This document shows, piece by piece, positions 25,078 through 34,750 of a stretch of DNA of 64,000 bases. Location of the stretch: assembly GCF_001262605.1 (NCBI RefSeq), contig NZ_LGTC01000001.1:1227192-1291191 (forward strand), given 5' to 3'. Position numbers and translations under genes: made by a program. How positions within the stretch are numbered: the first letter of the stretch is position 1; every line of letters begins with the position of its first letter. The notes below the pieces were generated by a model. That model saw only the letters and a program-made list of their open reading frames with translations, was not told the DNA's origin and did not search any database. The DNA is from Pseudobacteroides cellulosolvens ATCC 35603 = DSM 2933 (lineage in GTDB: Bacteria > Bacillota > Clostridia > Acetivibrionales > DSM-2933).

Positions 25078-26889
25078 TTAGTTGAATGATCGTTTCCAAA
25101 CACCCATACCATGGGTTCCTGCAAAAATATTTGTACCATCCATGTAAGACGAATATACATCAATATTATTCAATACTGAATCATCTGCTCTCCAGTTTTC
25201 GCCGTTGTCGGTTGAAATAAAAACTCCGCCGCCGTAAGTTCCCGCAAAGATAGTCTTATCTCTCACTGTAATAGTATTGACATTTTTGTTTGTCAGACCT
25301 TTATTAACCTGACGCCAACTTGTACCATAATCGGTGGAAATAAAAACGCCGTCCCCTGGAGTTGCTGCAAAGAGATTTGTGCCACTTACAGCAAGGGAGA
25401 ATATCTGAGTGTTTATCAATCCTGTATTTACCTCAGTCCAGCTTGCACCGTTATTGGTGGAAAGTAAAACGCCATTGCCAAATGTTCCTGCAAATATGTT
25501 ATTACCGATGACAGCAAGAGGCCCTATATTATAGTTTGTCATACCTGAGTTAACCGGGTTCCAGCTTGTGCCATTATCAGTAGAGTGAAAAACTCCTCCT
25601 CCTAAAGTACCGGCAAAGATATTGTTATCAATAACCGCAAGTGAATTGATGAATTTGTTTGTTAAACCTGAATTAACTTCCGTCCAGCTTGTACCGTTAT
25701 TGGTGGAAAGAAAAACTCCCCCTCCGTTAGTCCCTGCGAAAATATTGGTTCCGCTAACTGCAAGGGAAAAAACATAAGGATTGTTTAAACCCGAATTTAT
25801 CTCTTTCCAGCTTTCGCCGTTGTTATCGGAAATAAATGCACCAGCACCGCTGGTTCCGGCAAACATATACTTACCGCTTTTGGCAAAAGATCCAATATGA
25901 GTATTTATAAGACCTAAATTAACCGACATCCAACTTGTGCCGTTATCGTTTGATAGGAAAACACCCCCGCCATTTGTTCCGGCAAAGATATTTGTGCCAT
26001 TTACCGCCAGCGAATAAACAAATGTATTTGTAAATCCTGAATCAATTCTATTCCAGCTTACACCTTTGTTGTTGGAAATAAAAATGCCATCTCCTGTTCC
26101 GGCCAATATATTTGTATCGCTGACAGCAAGAGAATATACATATTGGTTTGTCAAACCTGAATTAGCTGCATTCCAGCTTTTCCCGTTGTTATTTGAAAGA
26201 AAAACACCACCGTTGTAAGTTCCTGCAAAAATTGTTGAACCACTTGAAACAAGAGAAGTTATTTGTGGATTTGTCAAACCGCTATTAACTTGATTCCAGC
26301 TTTTGCCGTTATTTTCGGAAAGGAAAACGCCTCCATCCTCTGTTCCGGCAAATATGTTAGTGCCGCTTATTGCAACAGAATTGACACTGCTGCTTGTCAA
26401 TCCTGAATTGACTGCACTCCAGTTTGTGCCATTGTCGGTGGAAAGAAAGACACCGCTGCTGGTTCCGGCGAATATATTCTCACCACTTACAGCAAGAGAG
26501 AGGACAATGGATTCTGCTAACGATGAATTAACCATCTTCCAACTCATTCCTTTATCATCTGAAGTAAAAATACCGCTGTTGGTTCCGGCAAATATACTAG
26601 TGCCCTTGATAGCCAGAGAATAAACATTTTTGTTTGTAAGGCCCGAATTTATTTCCTTCCAACTTGCACCATTGTCTGTGGAATGAAAAATACCTCTGCC
26701 TTCTGTCCCTGCAAAAATATCCTTCCCCTCAATTGCAAAGCAATGTATATAACCGCCCCATGGTCCATTAGTTTGTACCCATTGTGTAGATGGAGTTTCT
26801 TTAGGAATAAAAAGCAAAAGAATGATCACAAAAAAAGTTACGAGTACTAGAAAGGATACAATCATCACAGGTTTGGAAACCTTTTTCAT
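25078..26889 (-). CDS. Membrane-anchored protein of 14 BNR/Ycf48-like beta-propeller repeats
   Basis: This 603-residue protein has an N-terminal signal-anchor (IVSFLVLVTFFVIILLLFIP) followed by 14 repeats of about 41 residues of the form NIFAGT..GGVFLS..NGTSW..VNSGLTN. Fourteen repeats would make two seven-bladed propellers. The Asp/Asn-box-like S-x-DNGxSW turns are typical of sialidase and YCF48-type propellers. Such proteins sit outside the membrane and bind polymers or partner proteins. It precedes no obvious partner; the GH11 enzyme upstream has its own terminator. ATG 26889 has AAGGAGG 6 bases before it. Confidence 0.82.
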   Translation of the reverse strand: MKKVSKPVMIVSFLVLVTFFVIILLLFIPKETPSTQWVQTNGPWGGYIHCFAIEGKDIFAGTEGRGIFHSTDNGASWKEINSGLTNKNVYSLAIKGTSIFAGTNSGIFTSDDKGMSWKMVNSSLAESIVLSLAVSGENIFAGTSSGVFLSTDNGTNWSAVNSGLTSSSVNSVAISGTNIFAGTEDGGVFLSENNGKSWNQVNSGLTNPQITSLVSSGSTIFAGTYNGGVFLSNNNGKSWNAANSGLTNQYVYSLAVSDTNILAGTGDGIFISNNKGVSWNRIDSGFTNTFVYSLAVNGTNIFAGTNGGGVFLSNDNGTSWMSVNLGLINTHIGSFAKSGKYMFAGTSGAGAFISDNNGESWKEINSGLNNPYVFSLAVSGTNIFAGTNGGGVFLSTNNGTSWTEVNSGLTNKFINSLAVIDNNIFAGTLGGGVFHSTDNGTSWNPVNSGMTNYNIGPLAVIGNNIFAGTFGNGVLLSTNNGASWTEVNTGLINTQIFSLAVSGTNLFAATPGDGVFISTDYGTSWRQVNKGLTNKNVNTITVRDKTIFAGTYGGGVFISTDNGENWRADDSVLNNIDVYSSYMDGTNIFAGTHGMGVWKRSFN

Positions 26890-27010
26890 ATTTTCCTCCT
26901 TATACATAGTGATAAACTATATGGGTTATAAAATCTACACTTCTATAATAGCTATAGTTATCATTTGATGCAATGCTTTTTGCTAAATATAGGACTTTTA
27001 ACTAAGACAT

Positions 27011-27044
27011 TTTAAAAGCCGCTTGCTAAATAAAGCAGGCGGCT
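27011..27044 (-). terminator. Rho-independent terminator of the GH11/CE4 gene
   Basis: AGCCGCTTGCT (27017-27027) pairs with AGCAGGCGGCT (27034-27044) with one mismatch. On the minus strand the stem is followed by TTTTAAAA. It lies about 22 bases after the xylanase stop. Confidence 0.85.
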
Positions 27045-27066
27045 CCTAAAATCATTCTTCCTGTTT

Positions 27067-29256
27067 TTAATATTGAGCGAAACCGAGCCCTCGGCTTTTG
27101 AGGTTCTGAACAATGGTTGAAACAGCTTGATTTGTGGCTTGATACTGATCATGCATCAGTGGGTTACCACCAGCCTGTAAGCTGTTGCAAGCCGAAATTA
27201 TTGACTGTGTGTTTGCACCATTCCAGTCCTTAGTATCAACCGTAGGACTAACGATGGATAGGCCAAGTGCTGAACATGCTTGTTGGATTGTAGAATTGCT
27301 CTCCAGGTATGGAAGACGTATCTTTGTTGGTTTGGGCTTTCCAGCATTCTGAATAGCATCGCTGCATTGCTTGAGGTCATTGTAAACCTGCTGGTAGCTC
27401 CAGCTGGTCATATGCTGGTGTGACCAGCTATGGTTCTGGAGGCTGAAACCTGAATTTTTATAAGCATCCCAACCTGTTGAGTTGCTACTGATCTTGTTGC
27501 CCCATACAAACATTGTGGCTTTATCACAGCCTGCACTCTTGAGGTTATTTATCAGTGTTTGAGAGTTACTATTATTTGGTCCGTCATCAAAGCAAAGATA
27601 AACATTGCCGTTGGCACCGTTTTGGTTTGAATTATTATTGTTGTTATTATTGGTATTGTTGTTTGTATTACTACCGGTATTACTACCTGAGAATACAAAT
27701 GAATTAACATTTACTGGTCCTGAGAATACCAATACTAGATCCTGTACTCCTGTAACTCTATTGATGTTACAGGATTTATTTTGATAAGTGTCCCAGCCTC
27801 CTGTTGAGACATTTGACAATGTTCCTAAAAGAGTTCCGTTTGCACTTCCTACTCTAATCTGGATATTTGAATTTTGCTGTGAAGCAACAGCTGCACTAAA
27901 TGAAGTTGCACCACTTCCAAAATCAATATTGCGATATGTTACAGTATTTCCGCTATTAATATATCCTATTGAACCTCCATTTACTTGGATAGTTGAGGAA
28001 TTTGTAGCGTTATAACTTTCTGCTTCTATTGTAGAGAAAGCACTCTTTGCTGCCGTATTGTTATTATTATTGTTGTTATTGTTGTTATTGTTATTGTTGT
28101 TATTGTTATTGTTGTTGTTATTGTTTGTATTACCACCTGAGAATACAAAAGAATTAACATTTACAGGTCCTGAGAATACCAATACAAGATCCTGCACTCC
28201 AGTAACTCTATTAATGTTACAGGATTTATTCTGATAGGTGTCCCAGCCTCCTGTTGAGACATTTGACAATGTTCCTAAAAGGGTTCCGTTTGCACTTCCT
28301 ACTCTAATCTGGATATTTGAATTTTGCTGTGAAGCAACAGCTGCACTAAATGAAGTTGCACCGCTTCCAAAATCTACATTGCGGTATGTTACAGTATTTC
28401 CGCTCTCAATATACCCTATTGAACCTCCATTTACTTGGATAGTTGAGGAATTTGTAGCGTTATAACTTTCTGCTTCTATTGTAGAGAAAGCACTTTTTGT
28501 TGCAGTGTTATTATTGTTGTTATTATTGTTATTATTGTTATTATTATTATTGTTGTTATTATTATTGTTATTGTTGTTTGGTGTTCCGCTACCTTCTGAC
28601 ACTGTTATATTTGCACTTCCGCTACTTTGATATCCTTCGGATTCCATTATTTGATAATCCCAAGTAGAACCCATATTCATGCCTTTACTTTTCCATGCAT
28701 TAATATGGTTGCTAAAAGTGATTGTTCCGCTGGATCTCTTTGTTGTACGAACGCTAAAATACTGTGTAAAAGTAGCTGTTCCCTCGATGGAAGGTTGATT
28801 GACACGTTGCATCTTGTATAAATTATATGTACCGCCGTCAGAGTTAAATGTTCCTAATGATGTTCCTCCCGGAGGGGTCCATGCACCATAGTTTTCGATT
28901 ACATAATATTCGATAAGTGGGTTTTTGGTCCATCCATAGAGTGCTAAATATCCATTGTTTCCACCATTAAAACTACCCGAAAAACTTACATTTCTATTCG
29001 GTGACCCAGTTTTCCATCCCTTACCGCAAGTAAAATTAGTACAATTGCTCCAAGTAACACTGTAATTGCCGCCACTTCCCAAAGTCATGGCAACTGAACC
29101 ACCGCCTTGGTTCCAAAACGAATAGTAATAACCATCATGGGTTCCAGTTTGATTTGTAGTGACTGTTGTTGCTGCCTGTCCATTTATTGGACACATGGTG
29201 AACAAGATAGTAAAACACATCACAATTGAAAAAATTACCTTCATTTTCGTTTTCAT
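27067..29256 (-). CDS. Bifunctional xylanase/acetylxylan esterase: GH11-CBM6-CBM6-CE4
   Basis: This is a 729-residue secreted enzyme. Signal peptide (1-29). GH11 endo-xylanase (about 30-225) with the nucleophile Glu in LIEYYVIE and the acid/base Glu in [10 protein letters not shown]. Poly-Asn linker. CBM6 (about 255-375). Second poly-Asn linker and nearly identical CBM6 (about 405-525). A third linker, then a NodB-type polysaccharide deacetylase (about 545-729) with CFDDGP, NHSWSH, RLPY and LMHDQ motifs intact. It would cut xylan chains and remove acetyl groups, bound to xylan by CBM6. There is no dockerin, unlike the related cellulosomal xylanases, so it is probably a free enzyme. The ATG at 29256 gives a proper signal peptide; upstream codons are hydrophobic but lack a ribosome site. 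Confidence 0.93.
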   Translation of the reverse strand: MKTKMKVIFSIVMCFTILFTMCPINGQAATTVTTNQTGTHDGYYYSFWNQGGGSVAMTLGSGGNYSVTWSNCTNFTCGKGWKTGSPNRNVSFSGSFNGGNNGYLALYGWTKNPLIEYYVIENYGAWTPPGGTSLGTFNSDGGTYNLYKMQRVNQPSIEGTATFTQYFSVRTTKRSSGTITFSNHINAWKSKGMNMGSTWDYQIMESEGYQSSGSANITVSEGSGTPNNNNNNNNNNNNNNNNNNNNNNNNTATKSAFSTIEAESYNATNSSTIQVNGGSIGYIESGNTVTYRNVDFGSGATSFSAAVASQQNSNIQIRVGSANGTLLGTLSNVSTGGWDTYQNKSCNINRVTGVQDLVLVFSGPVNVNSFVFSGGNTNNNNNNNNNNNNNNNNNNNNNNNTAAKSAFSTIEAESYNATNSSTIQVNGGSIGYINSGNTVTYRNIDFGSGATSFSAAVASQQNSNIQIRVGSANGTLLGTLSNVSTGGWDTYQNKSCNINRVTGVQDLVLVFSGPVNVNSFVFSGSNTGSNTNNNTNNNNNNNSNQNGANGNVYLCFDDGPNNSNSQTLINNLKSAGCDKATMFVWGNKISSNSTGWDAYKNSGFSLQNHSWSHQHMTSWSYQQVYNDLKQCSDAIQNAGKPKPTKIRLPYLESNSTIQQACSALGLSIVSPTVDTKDWNGANTQSIISACNSLQAGGNPLMHDQYQATNQAVSTIVQNLKSRGLGFAQY
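27688..28505 (-). repeat. Near-identical tandem repeat encoding CBM6 plus Asn linker, period 450 bp
   Basis: The segments at about 27688-28055 and 28138-28505 match almost base for base with a constant 450-bp offset. Only a few positions differ, such as ATATTGCGATATG against ACATTGCGGTATG. The poly-Asn linkers are runs of AAC/AAT triplets, prone to slippage. This is a recent domain duplication. Confidence 0.88.
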
Positions 29257-29496
29257 TGTACACTCTACCTTCTTTCTTAAAATTATAATTATGTAAAATA
29301 TATATATAATATACAATTTATAAAAAAATTATGTCCAAATATGTAAAAAACCGCGAAATGTTTTTACCCTTAATTGTTGTAGTGAGAAATTGTGGTGTAG
29401 AACTATTGATTATTATGCTGAATCTGTGTAGAATGTATCCATGCGTTACTCCCTTATCCTTATTTTCGAATGCTAATAACAGAGGACTAAAAACAT

Positions 29497-30723
29497 ATGA
29501 AGAAGAAAAGCTTATTATCAGATACAAGGAAAGAACTTAAAATATATTTTGCTATAATAGCATTAACGGCTCTAGCACTTGGGTTTAGCAATGATATCAT
29601 ATCAAACTACTTTAAAGATGCATATAACGCTTCAGCTTATCAACGGGGACTTATAGAATTTCCAAGAGAAATTCCAGGAGTTTTATGTATATTCTTGATA
29701 GCAGGATTAGGTTTTCTAAGAGACATAAAAATAGCAATTCTTGCTCAAATATTAAGTATTTTCGGAATAGCTGTTCTTGGCATATTAACACCATCTTTTT
29801 CTGTTATGCTGATATTTATATTTATAAATTCACTGGGTATGCATTTATTTATGCCGCTTCAGGACAGTATCGGCATATCTCTGACTGACCCCAAAAACAC
29901 CGGAAGACTCATGGGGCAATTCAAAGGTATTACAACTGCTTTTCAGATGCTTGCTGCAATATTGGTACTTATCGGATTCAAAACTGGATACTTCAGTTTT
30001 ACCAAACCCATAAAATCTGTTTTTTTGATTTCAGCAGGTCTTTTGATAATAGTATTAATGTTTCTTATTGTTCTCAATAAATATCATCACATCAACCAAA
30101 ATGACAGGCAAAATAATAAGAAAAAGTTGAACTTTGTTTTCAGAAGAGAGTATAAGTATTATTATATACTGGTTATTATGTTTGGTGTGCAAAAACAAAT
30201 CATGATTGTATACGGACCCTGGGTACTTATTGACCTGCTTAACAAAAAGGCCGATACTATTGCGTTATTGAATATAATCGGAGCGTTTATAGGTGTATTT
30301 TTCATCCCGGCCGTGGGCAGGTGGCTGGATAAGTTTGGCATAAAGAAACTCTTATATGCTGATGCCTTTTCATTTATAGGTGTTTATTTTCTTTATGGGC
30401 TTCTCAGTATGGGCTATTCAGGCGGAACTTTATCCAAGGTTGGACTGCCGGTATTTCTTGCATACATCCTGTTTATAATAGACAGAATGTCAACACAATT
30501 AGGCCTTGTAAGAACAGTTTATTTACGCACAATAGCAGTAGATAAATCAGACATAACACCCACATTGTCACTTGGTTTAAGTATGGACCATGTAGTATCA
30601 ATAGCCAGTGCATTTGTGGGAGGAATCATTTGGGGTTCATGGGGCCCACAGTATATATTTTTCTTTGCATCATTCCTGTCATTAATCAACCTTTATGTGG
30701 CTGTTAAAGTAAAGTTAAAATGA
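29497..30723 (+). CDS. MFS-type transporter
   Basis: This 408-residue integral membrane protein has about twelve hydrophobic segments. Loop features such as the short positive loop after helix 2 (GLGFLRDIK) and VGRWLDKFGIKK between helices 8 and 9 match the two-lobed major facilitator fold. The substrate is unknown; the protein resembles uncharacterised clostridial permeases. AGAGGA lies 11 bases before the ATG. The next small membrane gene starts 37 bp after its stop, probably in the same transcript. Confidence 0.8.
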   Translation: MKKKSLLSDTRKELKIYFAIIALTALALGFSNDIISNYFKDAYNASAYQRGLIEFPREIPGVLCIFLIAGLGFLRDIKIAILAQILSIFGIAVLGILTPSFSVMLIFIFINSLGMHLFMPLQDSIGISLTDPKNTGRLMGQFKGITTAFQMLAAILVLIGFKTGYFSFTKPIKSVFLISAGLLIIVLMFLIVLNKYHHINQNDRQNNKKKLNFVFRREYKYYYILVIMFGVQKQIMIVYGPWVLIDLLNKKADTIALLNIIGAFIGVFFIPAVGRWLDKFGIKKLLYADAFSFIGVYFLYGLLSMGYSGGTLSKVGLPVFLAYILFIIDRMSTQLGLVRTVYLRTIAVDKSDITPTLSLGLSMDHVVSIASAFVGGIIWGSWGPQYIFFFASFLSLINLYVAVKVKLK

Positions 30724-30760
30724 ACATATAGAAAAATAATTTACCGTAAAGGGAAATCAA

Positions 30761-30997
30761 ATGTTAGAATTACTTGGTGGTATAATCGAAATTATTTTTG
30801 ACAATAAAAAAGTTCCTAAATGGGTTAAATTATTAATAGGAACTTGTTTGCTTCTGCCTGCCATTATTTTACTTCTTTTAGGAAGTATCGTATCTTTATT
30901 CTCTAAAGAAATAATACGGGCATTTTTAGGTTTGATTTTTGCAATAGGGTTGTTTTTGTTATGGATATTCTTTTTATATAAATCTAAAAAAAACTAA
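30761..30997 (+). CDS. Small two-helix membrane protein
   Basis: This 78-residue protein has two membrane helices (LLIGTCLLLPAIILLLLGSI and AFLGLIFAIGLFLLWIFFLY) and a lysine-rich end. AAGGG lies 7 bases before the ATG. I do not recognise a family. It probably shares a transcript with the MFS gene. Confidence 0.65.
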   Translation: MLELLGGIIEIIFDNKKVPKWVKLLIGTCLLLPAIILLLLGSIVSLFSKEIIRAFLGLIFAIGLFLLWIFFLYKSKKN

Positions 30998-31133
30998 AAA
31001 ACCCTGTAGTTCATTGGACTCATTCCCTTCCTGGTAACTTTTTTACCAATCATTTAATATATATACCTTATATATTAGTATTTAAACAAGGTTTTTTAAA
31101 ATTTTTCCCTGTTGTAAAAAATTAAGTATCTAA

Positions 31134-31976
31134 TCATTTCAATCTTATGAACTTGGTTTTTCCAGCCTCAATATCATCTTTGCTTATGGCAAGAGATTCC
31201 ATTTCCTGTCTTTCTGTAATACCAAGCTCTTTACATGCTGCGTCTATAACTTCCGGAGAATTGTGTGTAGGTATCACTATACTTGGTTTAAATTGTTTAA
31301 GAACAGTAATACACTTTTCTGTGGATGTACCATATTCGGGTGCATTTGTAAATATCATAAAGGCAATATCTATCTGCCCTAATTTTTGTAACTGTTCGTC
31401 AGTAAGCTTATCCTGACCCAAGTCGCCCATATGAGCTATGCGTAATCCATCTACTTCATATACATATATGGCATTAGTAGGATACTCCTTATTGATGTCA
31501 CCTGAATAATGGGAAGCAGCTATACCTGTAACCTTAATATCATCTACAGTAAGGCTTTCCTCCTTCATCATGGACTGTTTGCAATCATTTTGGATATAGT
31601 TATAGTCTATATGATCTGGGTGATCATGGGTTATTGTAATGATAGAAGGCTTGATTTCTGTCACTTCTGGTGTAAGCATATAAGGGTCAAGAACAGCCGC
31701 AGTACCCTTTTTTGATACTATAAGATAGGATGTATTGCTTCCTTCCTTGTCGGTCGTAGCACTTTTTATAAGCACTTTTCCAGTATCGTTCTTATAAACG
31801 GAATTCTTCTCCTTCTCAACTGTTCCTGCCGCATTACTGGTATTGTTTTCTGTAGCAGCAGGTTTTGTTGGTGTATCCTTTACAGCAGCTTCCTTATTTT
31901 CTCCACAGCCCTGTAAAGATAGACATATGGCCAAACTTAGTATTAGAGTCAAAACTATTATTCTTCTTTTTCTCAT
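31134..31976 (-). CDS. Metallo-beta-lactamase-fold lipoprotein
   Basis: This 280-residue exported protein starts at ATG 31976 and has a lipoprotein signal ending in LSLQGC, then a Thr/Ala-rich spacer. The hydrolase domain (about 70-270) has THDHPDHID (the HxHxDH metal motif), a later AHMGDLG and PTHNSPE, which supply the further metal ligands. It is closest in pattern to UlaG-like MBL hydrolases such as lactonases or phosphodiesterases. It is anchored outside the membrane; the substrate is unknown. An upstream in-frame ATG at 32039 would spoil the signal peptide. Confidence 0.82.
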   Translation of the reverse strand: MRKRRIIVLTLILSLAICLSLQGCGENKEAAVKDTPTKPAATENNTSNAAGTVEKEKNSVYKNDTGKVLIKSATTDKEGSNTSYLIVSKKGTAAVLDPYMLTPEVTEIKPSIITITHDHPDHIDYNYIQNDCKQSMMKEESLTVDDIKVTGIAASHYSGDINKEYPTNAIYVYEVDGLRIAHMGDLGQDKLTDEQLQKLGQIDIAFMIFTNAPEYGTSTEKCITVLKQFKPSIVIPTHNSPEVIDAACKELGITERQEMESLAISKDDIEAGKTKFIRLK

Positions 31977-32281
31977 ATAGGTAACCTTCCTTTTTTGTTT
32001 TATTGAGAACATTTTACTACTTTGCAATCCGTTTAACAATTGTTTACAGCTTTTTTTAAATACTTATAATAACATGCTATTGCTTAAATACCTTTTTATC
32101 AAGCGATTATATTGCCTAGATGCAACATGACATAATTTTGAAGATGTTATTATTTTGCATACATAAAAATACTGTGAATTTATATTTTTTTGATGTAATG
32201 CAACAAAAATTTACAAAACTTAATCCTTTGAATCTATTAATTTAAAGTTTAGCAACAAAATAATACAAATTTACTGGCATC

Positions 32282-32741
32282 TCATGTTTCATATCTTTTA
32301 CCATAATGTTTTCTTGCCATATTTGTATACTTTAAAATGAATTCTGTTTTTGCTTCAGTATAACCATCCCTATTATGCTCATATTGTTCTTTTAATGCTT
32401 TCTTCAGTATTCCATATTCATCCGCTGATTTCCTATGATCTAAAAGAAAAGTCTCTAAAATATAATTCATCCCAATCTCCCAAAAAACGAATATGTTAAT
32501 AAAAAACTTTTTCGGCACTTACTTCCATTAAAATATCAATAATTGGTTTGGACATTAATCCCTTAACAGAGCTGCTTCCTATATGGTTTATCCTCTTAAC
32601 AACATTTTTTCCTACAGCGTTTTCTATTTGGTCTTTCTCATCTATATGCCATTGTTTATAAGCTGGATTATGTTCTTTTAAGACAATAGGAAATAGTTGC
32701 CATAGTTCTTCTAATGACATTTCATTTAATGCTTTTCCCAT
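32282..32741 (-). pseudogene. GrpB/UPF0157-family protein, multiply broken
   Basis: The N-terminal part reads as GrpB (VKRINHIGSSSVKGLMSKPIIDILMEV). It is followed by a deletion of the central region, a TAA stop where homologs have a Leu codon, then HIRFLGDWDELYFRD in the same frame. An extra T (GACTTTTCTT) next shifts the frame, after which the C-terminus (FLLDHRKSADEYGILKK ... RDGYTEAKTEF) continues to 32282. Intact relatives are about 170 residues long. Three independent lesions make a sequencing error unlikely, so this is a true relic. The family is a nucleotidyltransferase-fold group of unsettled function. Confidence 0.85.
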
Positions 32742-32767
32742 AATAGTTCTCCTAAATTAATCTTATA

Positions 32768-33325
32768 TTAATACTCGACCTCTTTACCTGCATATTTAGA
32801 ATACTTTTCAGCAAGTATACATGTTTCAATGTGATGATTATTCCCTATCTGCTCTTCAGGCTCATTCCTCCATCCCGGCACTATGGTTTTCATATATATT
32901 GGCTGAAAAGAACTACCTATACTGACACCAGCATTGTATAAAATTGTTTCACGATATCCCTCTTTATAAGCAATTAAAGTAATAGTTCCTCTTATGTCTT
33001 CAGTACTTTCAAATTCAAGGTTTAAATACCTTTTATCTAAAGGAACTGTTATCTCTTTATGCACAATACCCTTTTCATTTGATACGGCAACCCCAATTAC
33101 TTCTCCATCATCTTTAATCATTACAATTCTTACATTCCCAATAGGATTATCATTTTGGTAATTTTTCGTCATAAACCCCATCTTCACAGTTATACTTTTA
33201 GGAATATTCTTATGTACAAATGTGCCTAGAAATTGGCTTATACCACCGTTAAATACAGTCGTCAATACAGCAATAAGCACAATCATCAAAATTAGAACTA
33301 TCATAGGACGTTTAAGACTTTCCAT
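32768..33325 (-). CDS. Membrane-anchored protein of unknown function
   Basis: This 185-residue protein has one N-terminal membrane helix (MIVLILMIVLIAVLTTVF) and an outside domain that looks like a beta-sandwich (NPIGNVRIVMIKDDGEVIGV, ITVPLDKRYLNLEFES), reminiscent of carboxypeptidase-regulatory or Ig-like folds. No family is recognised. The ribosome site is weak. It precedes the GrpB relic by 27 bp. Confidence 0.6.
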   Translation of the reverse strand: MESLKRPMIVLILMIVLIAVLTTVFNGGISQFLGTFVHKNIPKSITVKMGFMTKNYQNDNPIGNVRIVMIKDDGEVIGVAVSNEKGIVHKEITVPLDKRYLNLEFESTEDIRGTITLIAYKEGYRETILYNAGVSIGSSFQPIYMKTIVPGWRNEPEEQIGNNHHIETCILAEKYSKYAGKEVEY

Positions 33326-33379
33326 GCTCTTTAAGCCATTCCTTTAAGATAAATTTTTGATTTGGATAATTATGTTTAG

Positions 33380-33988
33380 TTATGAGTTAACTTTCTTTTG
33401 TTGCTTTAACATCCATTTTTCGCTTAATAATCTTTCCTTGTTAGGTCTGGTGTCATCCAGTAAAAATTCTGCCCATTCAACTTCGATTTTTTCGACATTC
33501 TCTTTCCAGTAAAGCAAACGGTTATAGTAGTAATTTATTTTTTCACTTACCGGTTTTGAAAAGTTATCTTTTCCGTATTTTAAGACTATTGCCGTTAATT
33601 CATAAAAAGGTAGCCCTAATGCATGTGTTTCCACATGAACGGTCGCTCCAGCATGACCAATTGCATGGCACAAATCACCATATTCACTGTCATCAATTGT
33701 CTTTGCTACTGCATGTGAATCTAAAATAGCCTGTTTTGCTATGGGCATTTTTATCTTGCCCCTTGCCCAAGCTTCACAAAGCTCTAAACAGGTTCTGGGC
33801 CTAGATTCATCAGAATACTTTGCTTCGAATTGTTCCAAAGGCAGTTTTGCACAATCTAAAGCCCACATCACAATAGTTCGGTGGTTTTGTAACTGGATTA
33901 GTTTTATCAACTCTTGCAAGCATTGACTGTCACGTGAAAACAATATTTTATTTCTTTTCTTTAACTTGATCTCCACATCTGAGAACAT
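33380..33988 (-). CDS. Imm5-like putative immunity protein
   Basis: This 202-residue soluble helical protein contains ALDCAKLPLEQFEAKY, RPRTCLELCEAWARGKIKMP, AILDSHAVAK and AIGHAGATVHVETHALGLPF. That order matches proteins annotated as putative immunity (Imm5 group) in many bacteria, which neutralise polymorphic toxins by binding. No toxin gene adjoins it. ATG 33988 follows GGGGGAG; an in-frame ATG at 34021 has no site. The name is from memory of the family and needs a profile search. Confidence 0.6.
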   Translation of the reverse strand: MFSDVEIKLKKRNKILFSRDSQCLQELIKLIQLQNHRTIVMWALDCAKLPLEQFEAKYSDESRPRTCLELCEAWARGKIKMPIAKQAILDSHAVAKTIDDSEYGDLCHAIGHAGATVHVETHALGLPFYELTAIVLKYGKDNFSKPVSEKINYYYNRLLYWKENVEKIEVEWAEFLLDDTRPNKERLLSEKWMLKQQKKVNS

Positions 33989-34132
33989 AGTATAAATCTC
34001 CCCCAAACTATAAATAAGCATTGATTAGACTTATTAAACATTATTGTATAGGATTTTAAACTACCTCTGCTGTATAACTTATTCTGAATACAGCAGAGCT
34101 ACCCCCAACTCACCTGAAGCTTGCTACCAAAA

Positions 34133-34714
34133 TTATACCCTTAGAAAGCCACGAAAACCTCTGGCAGTATAGTAGGATTCTGCTCCATTATGGTACACAA
34201 AGACAGTGTCATAACGACGATCACAAAAGATAGCCCCACCGAGCTTTCTAATATTAGCAGGTGTTTTCACCCAGCTCGATGTTTTTGTATCAAAATTCCC
34301 AAGTTTCTGCAGCTCCCGGTATTGTTCTTCTGTTAAAATCTCAATGCCCATAGAGGCTGCCATATCAATAGCGTTATTTTCTGGTTTGTTTTCTTTCCTT
34401 GACTCCCATGCTTCACAGTCGTAACAAACACTTCTGCGGCCTTTAGGACTTTCCGCTGAACAATCATAAAAAATGTATTCGTCTGTCTCTTTATCATGTC
34501 CAACAACATCCGGTTGACCACCAGTCCTTTCCATTTCGTTGAGCGACCACAGTTTTTCAGCATTAGATTCGAGCTTTGCTTGTACTTTAGCCCATTCAAG
34601 ACCTTTATGGCAGTTTACATTTTTCTCAAAACGAGCTTTCAATGTTCTGAGTAGTTCTTCACTTTGTTCTGGTGACAACTCCTTTTTATCGCTGATCATA
34701 TTACTATTTGTCAT
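34133..34714 (-). CDS. DUF4256-family protein
   Basis: This 193-residue soluble protein contains WSLNEMERTGGQPDVVG, YIFYDCSAESPKGRRSVCYD, AASMGIEILTEEQYRELQKLG and the ending VYHNGAESYYTARGFRG. These match a conserved cytoplasmic family of unknown function (DUF4256). Ribosome site GAGGGG precedes the ATG. It shows no link to immunity proteins other than its location. Confidence 0.78.
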   Translation of the reverse strand: MTNSNMISDKKELSPEQSEELLRTLKARFEKNVNCHKGLEWAKVQAKLESNAEKLWSLNEMERTGGQPDVVGHDKETDEYIFYDCSAESPKGRRSVCYDCEAWESRKENKPENNAIDMAASMGIEILTEEQYRELQKLGNFDTKTSSWVKTPANIRKLGGAIFCDRRYDTVFVYHNGAESYYTARGFRGFLRV

Positions 34715-34750
34715 GTTAGTTTCCCCTCGTTTTTTCTCATAACTCTCTCA

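Noticed and set aside
25078..26889. Photosynthesis assembly factor (Ycf48)
   Set aside because: The repeats resemble that fold, but this is an anaerobic non-photosynthetic background; only the fold name is used.
27788..28465. Two identical-looking plus-strand frames of 75 codons
   Set aside because: They lie opposite the duplicated CBM6 domains and have the same 450-bp offset; they are antisense shadows of the xylanase gene.
28040..28590. Short triplet repeats that could suggest a CRISPR or VNTR locus
   Set aside because: The repeat unit is a three-base Asn codon run within a coding frame; there are no spacers of constant length.
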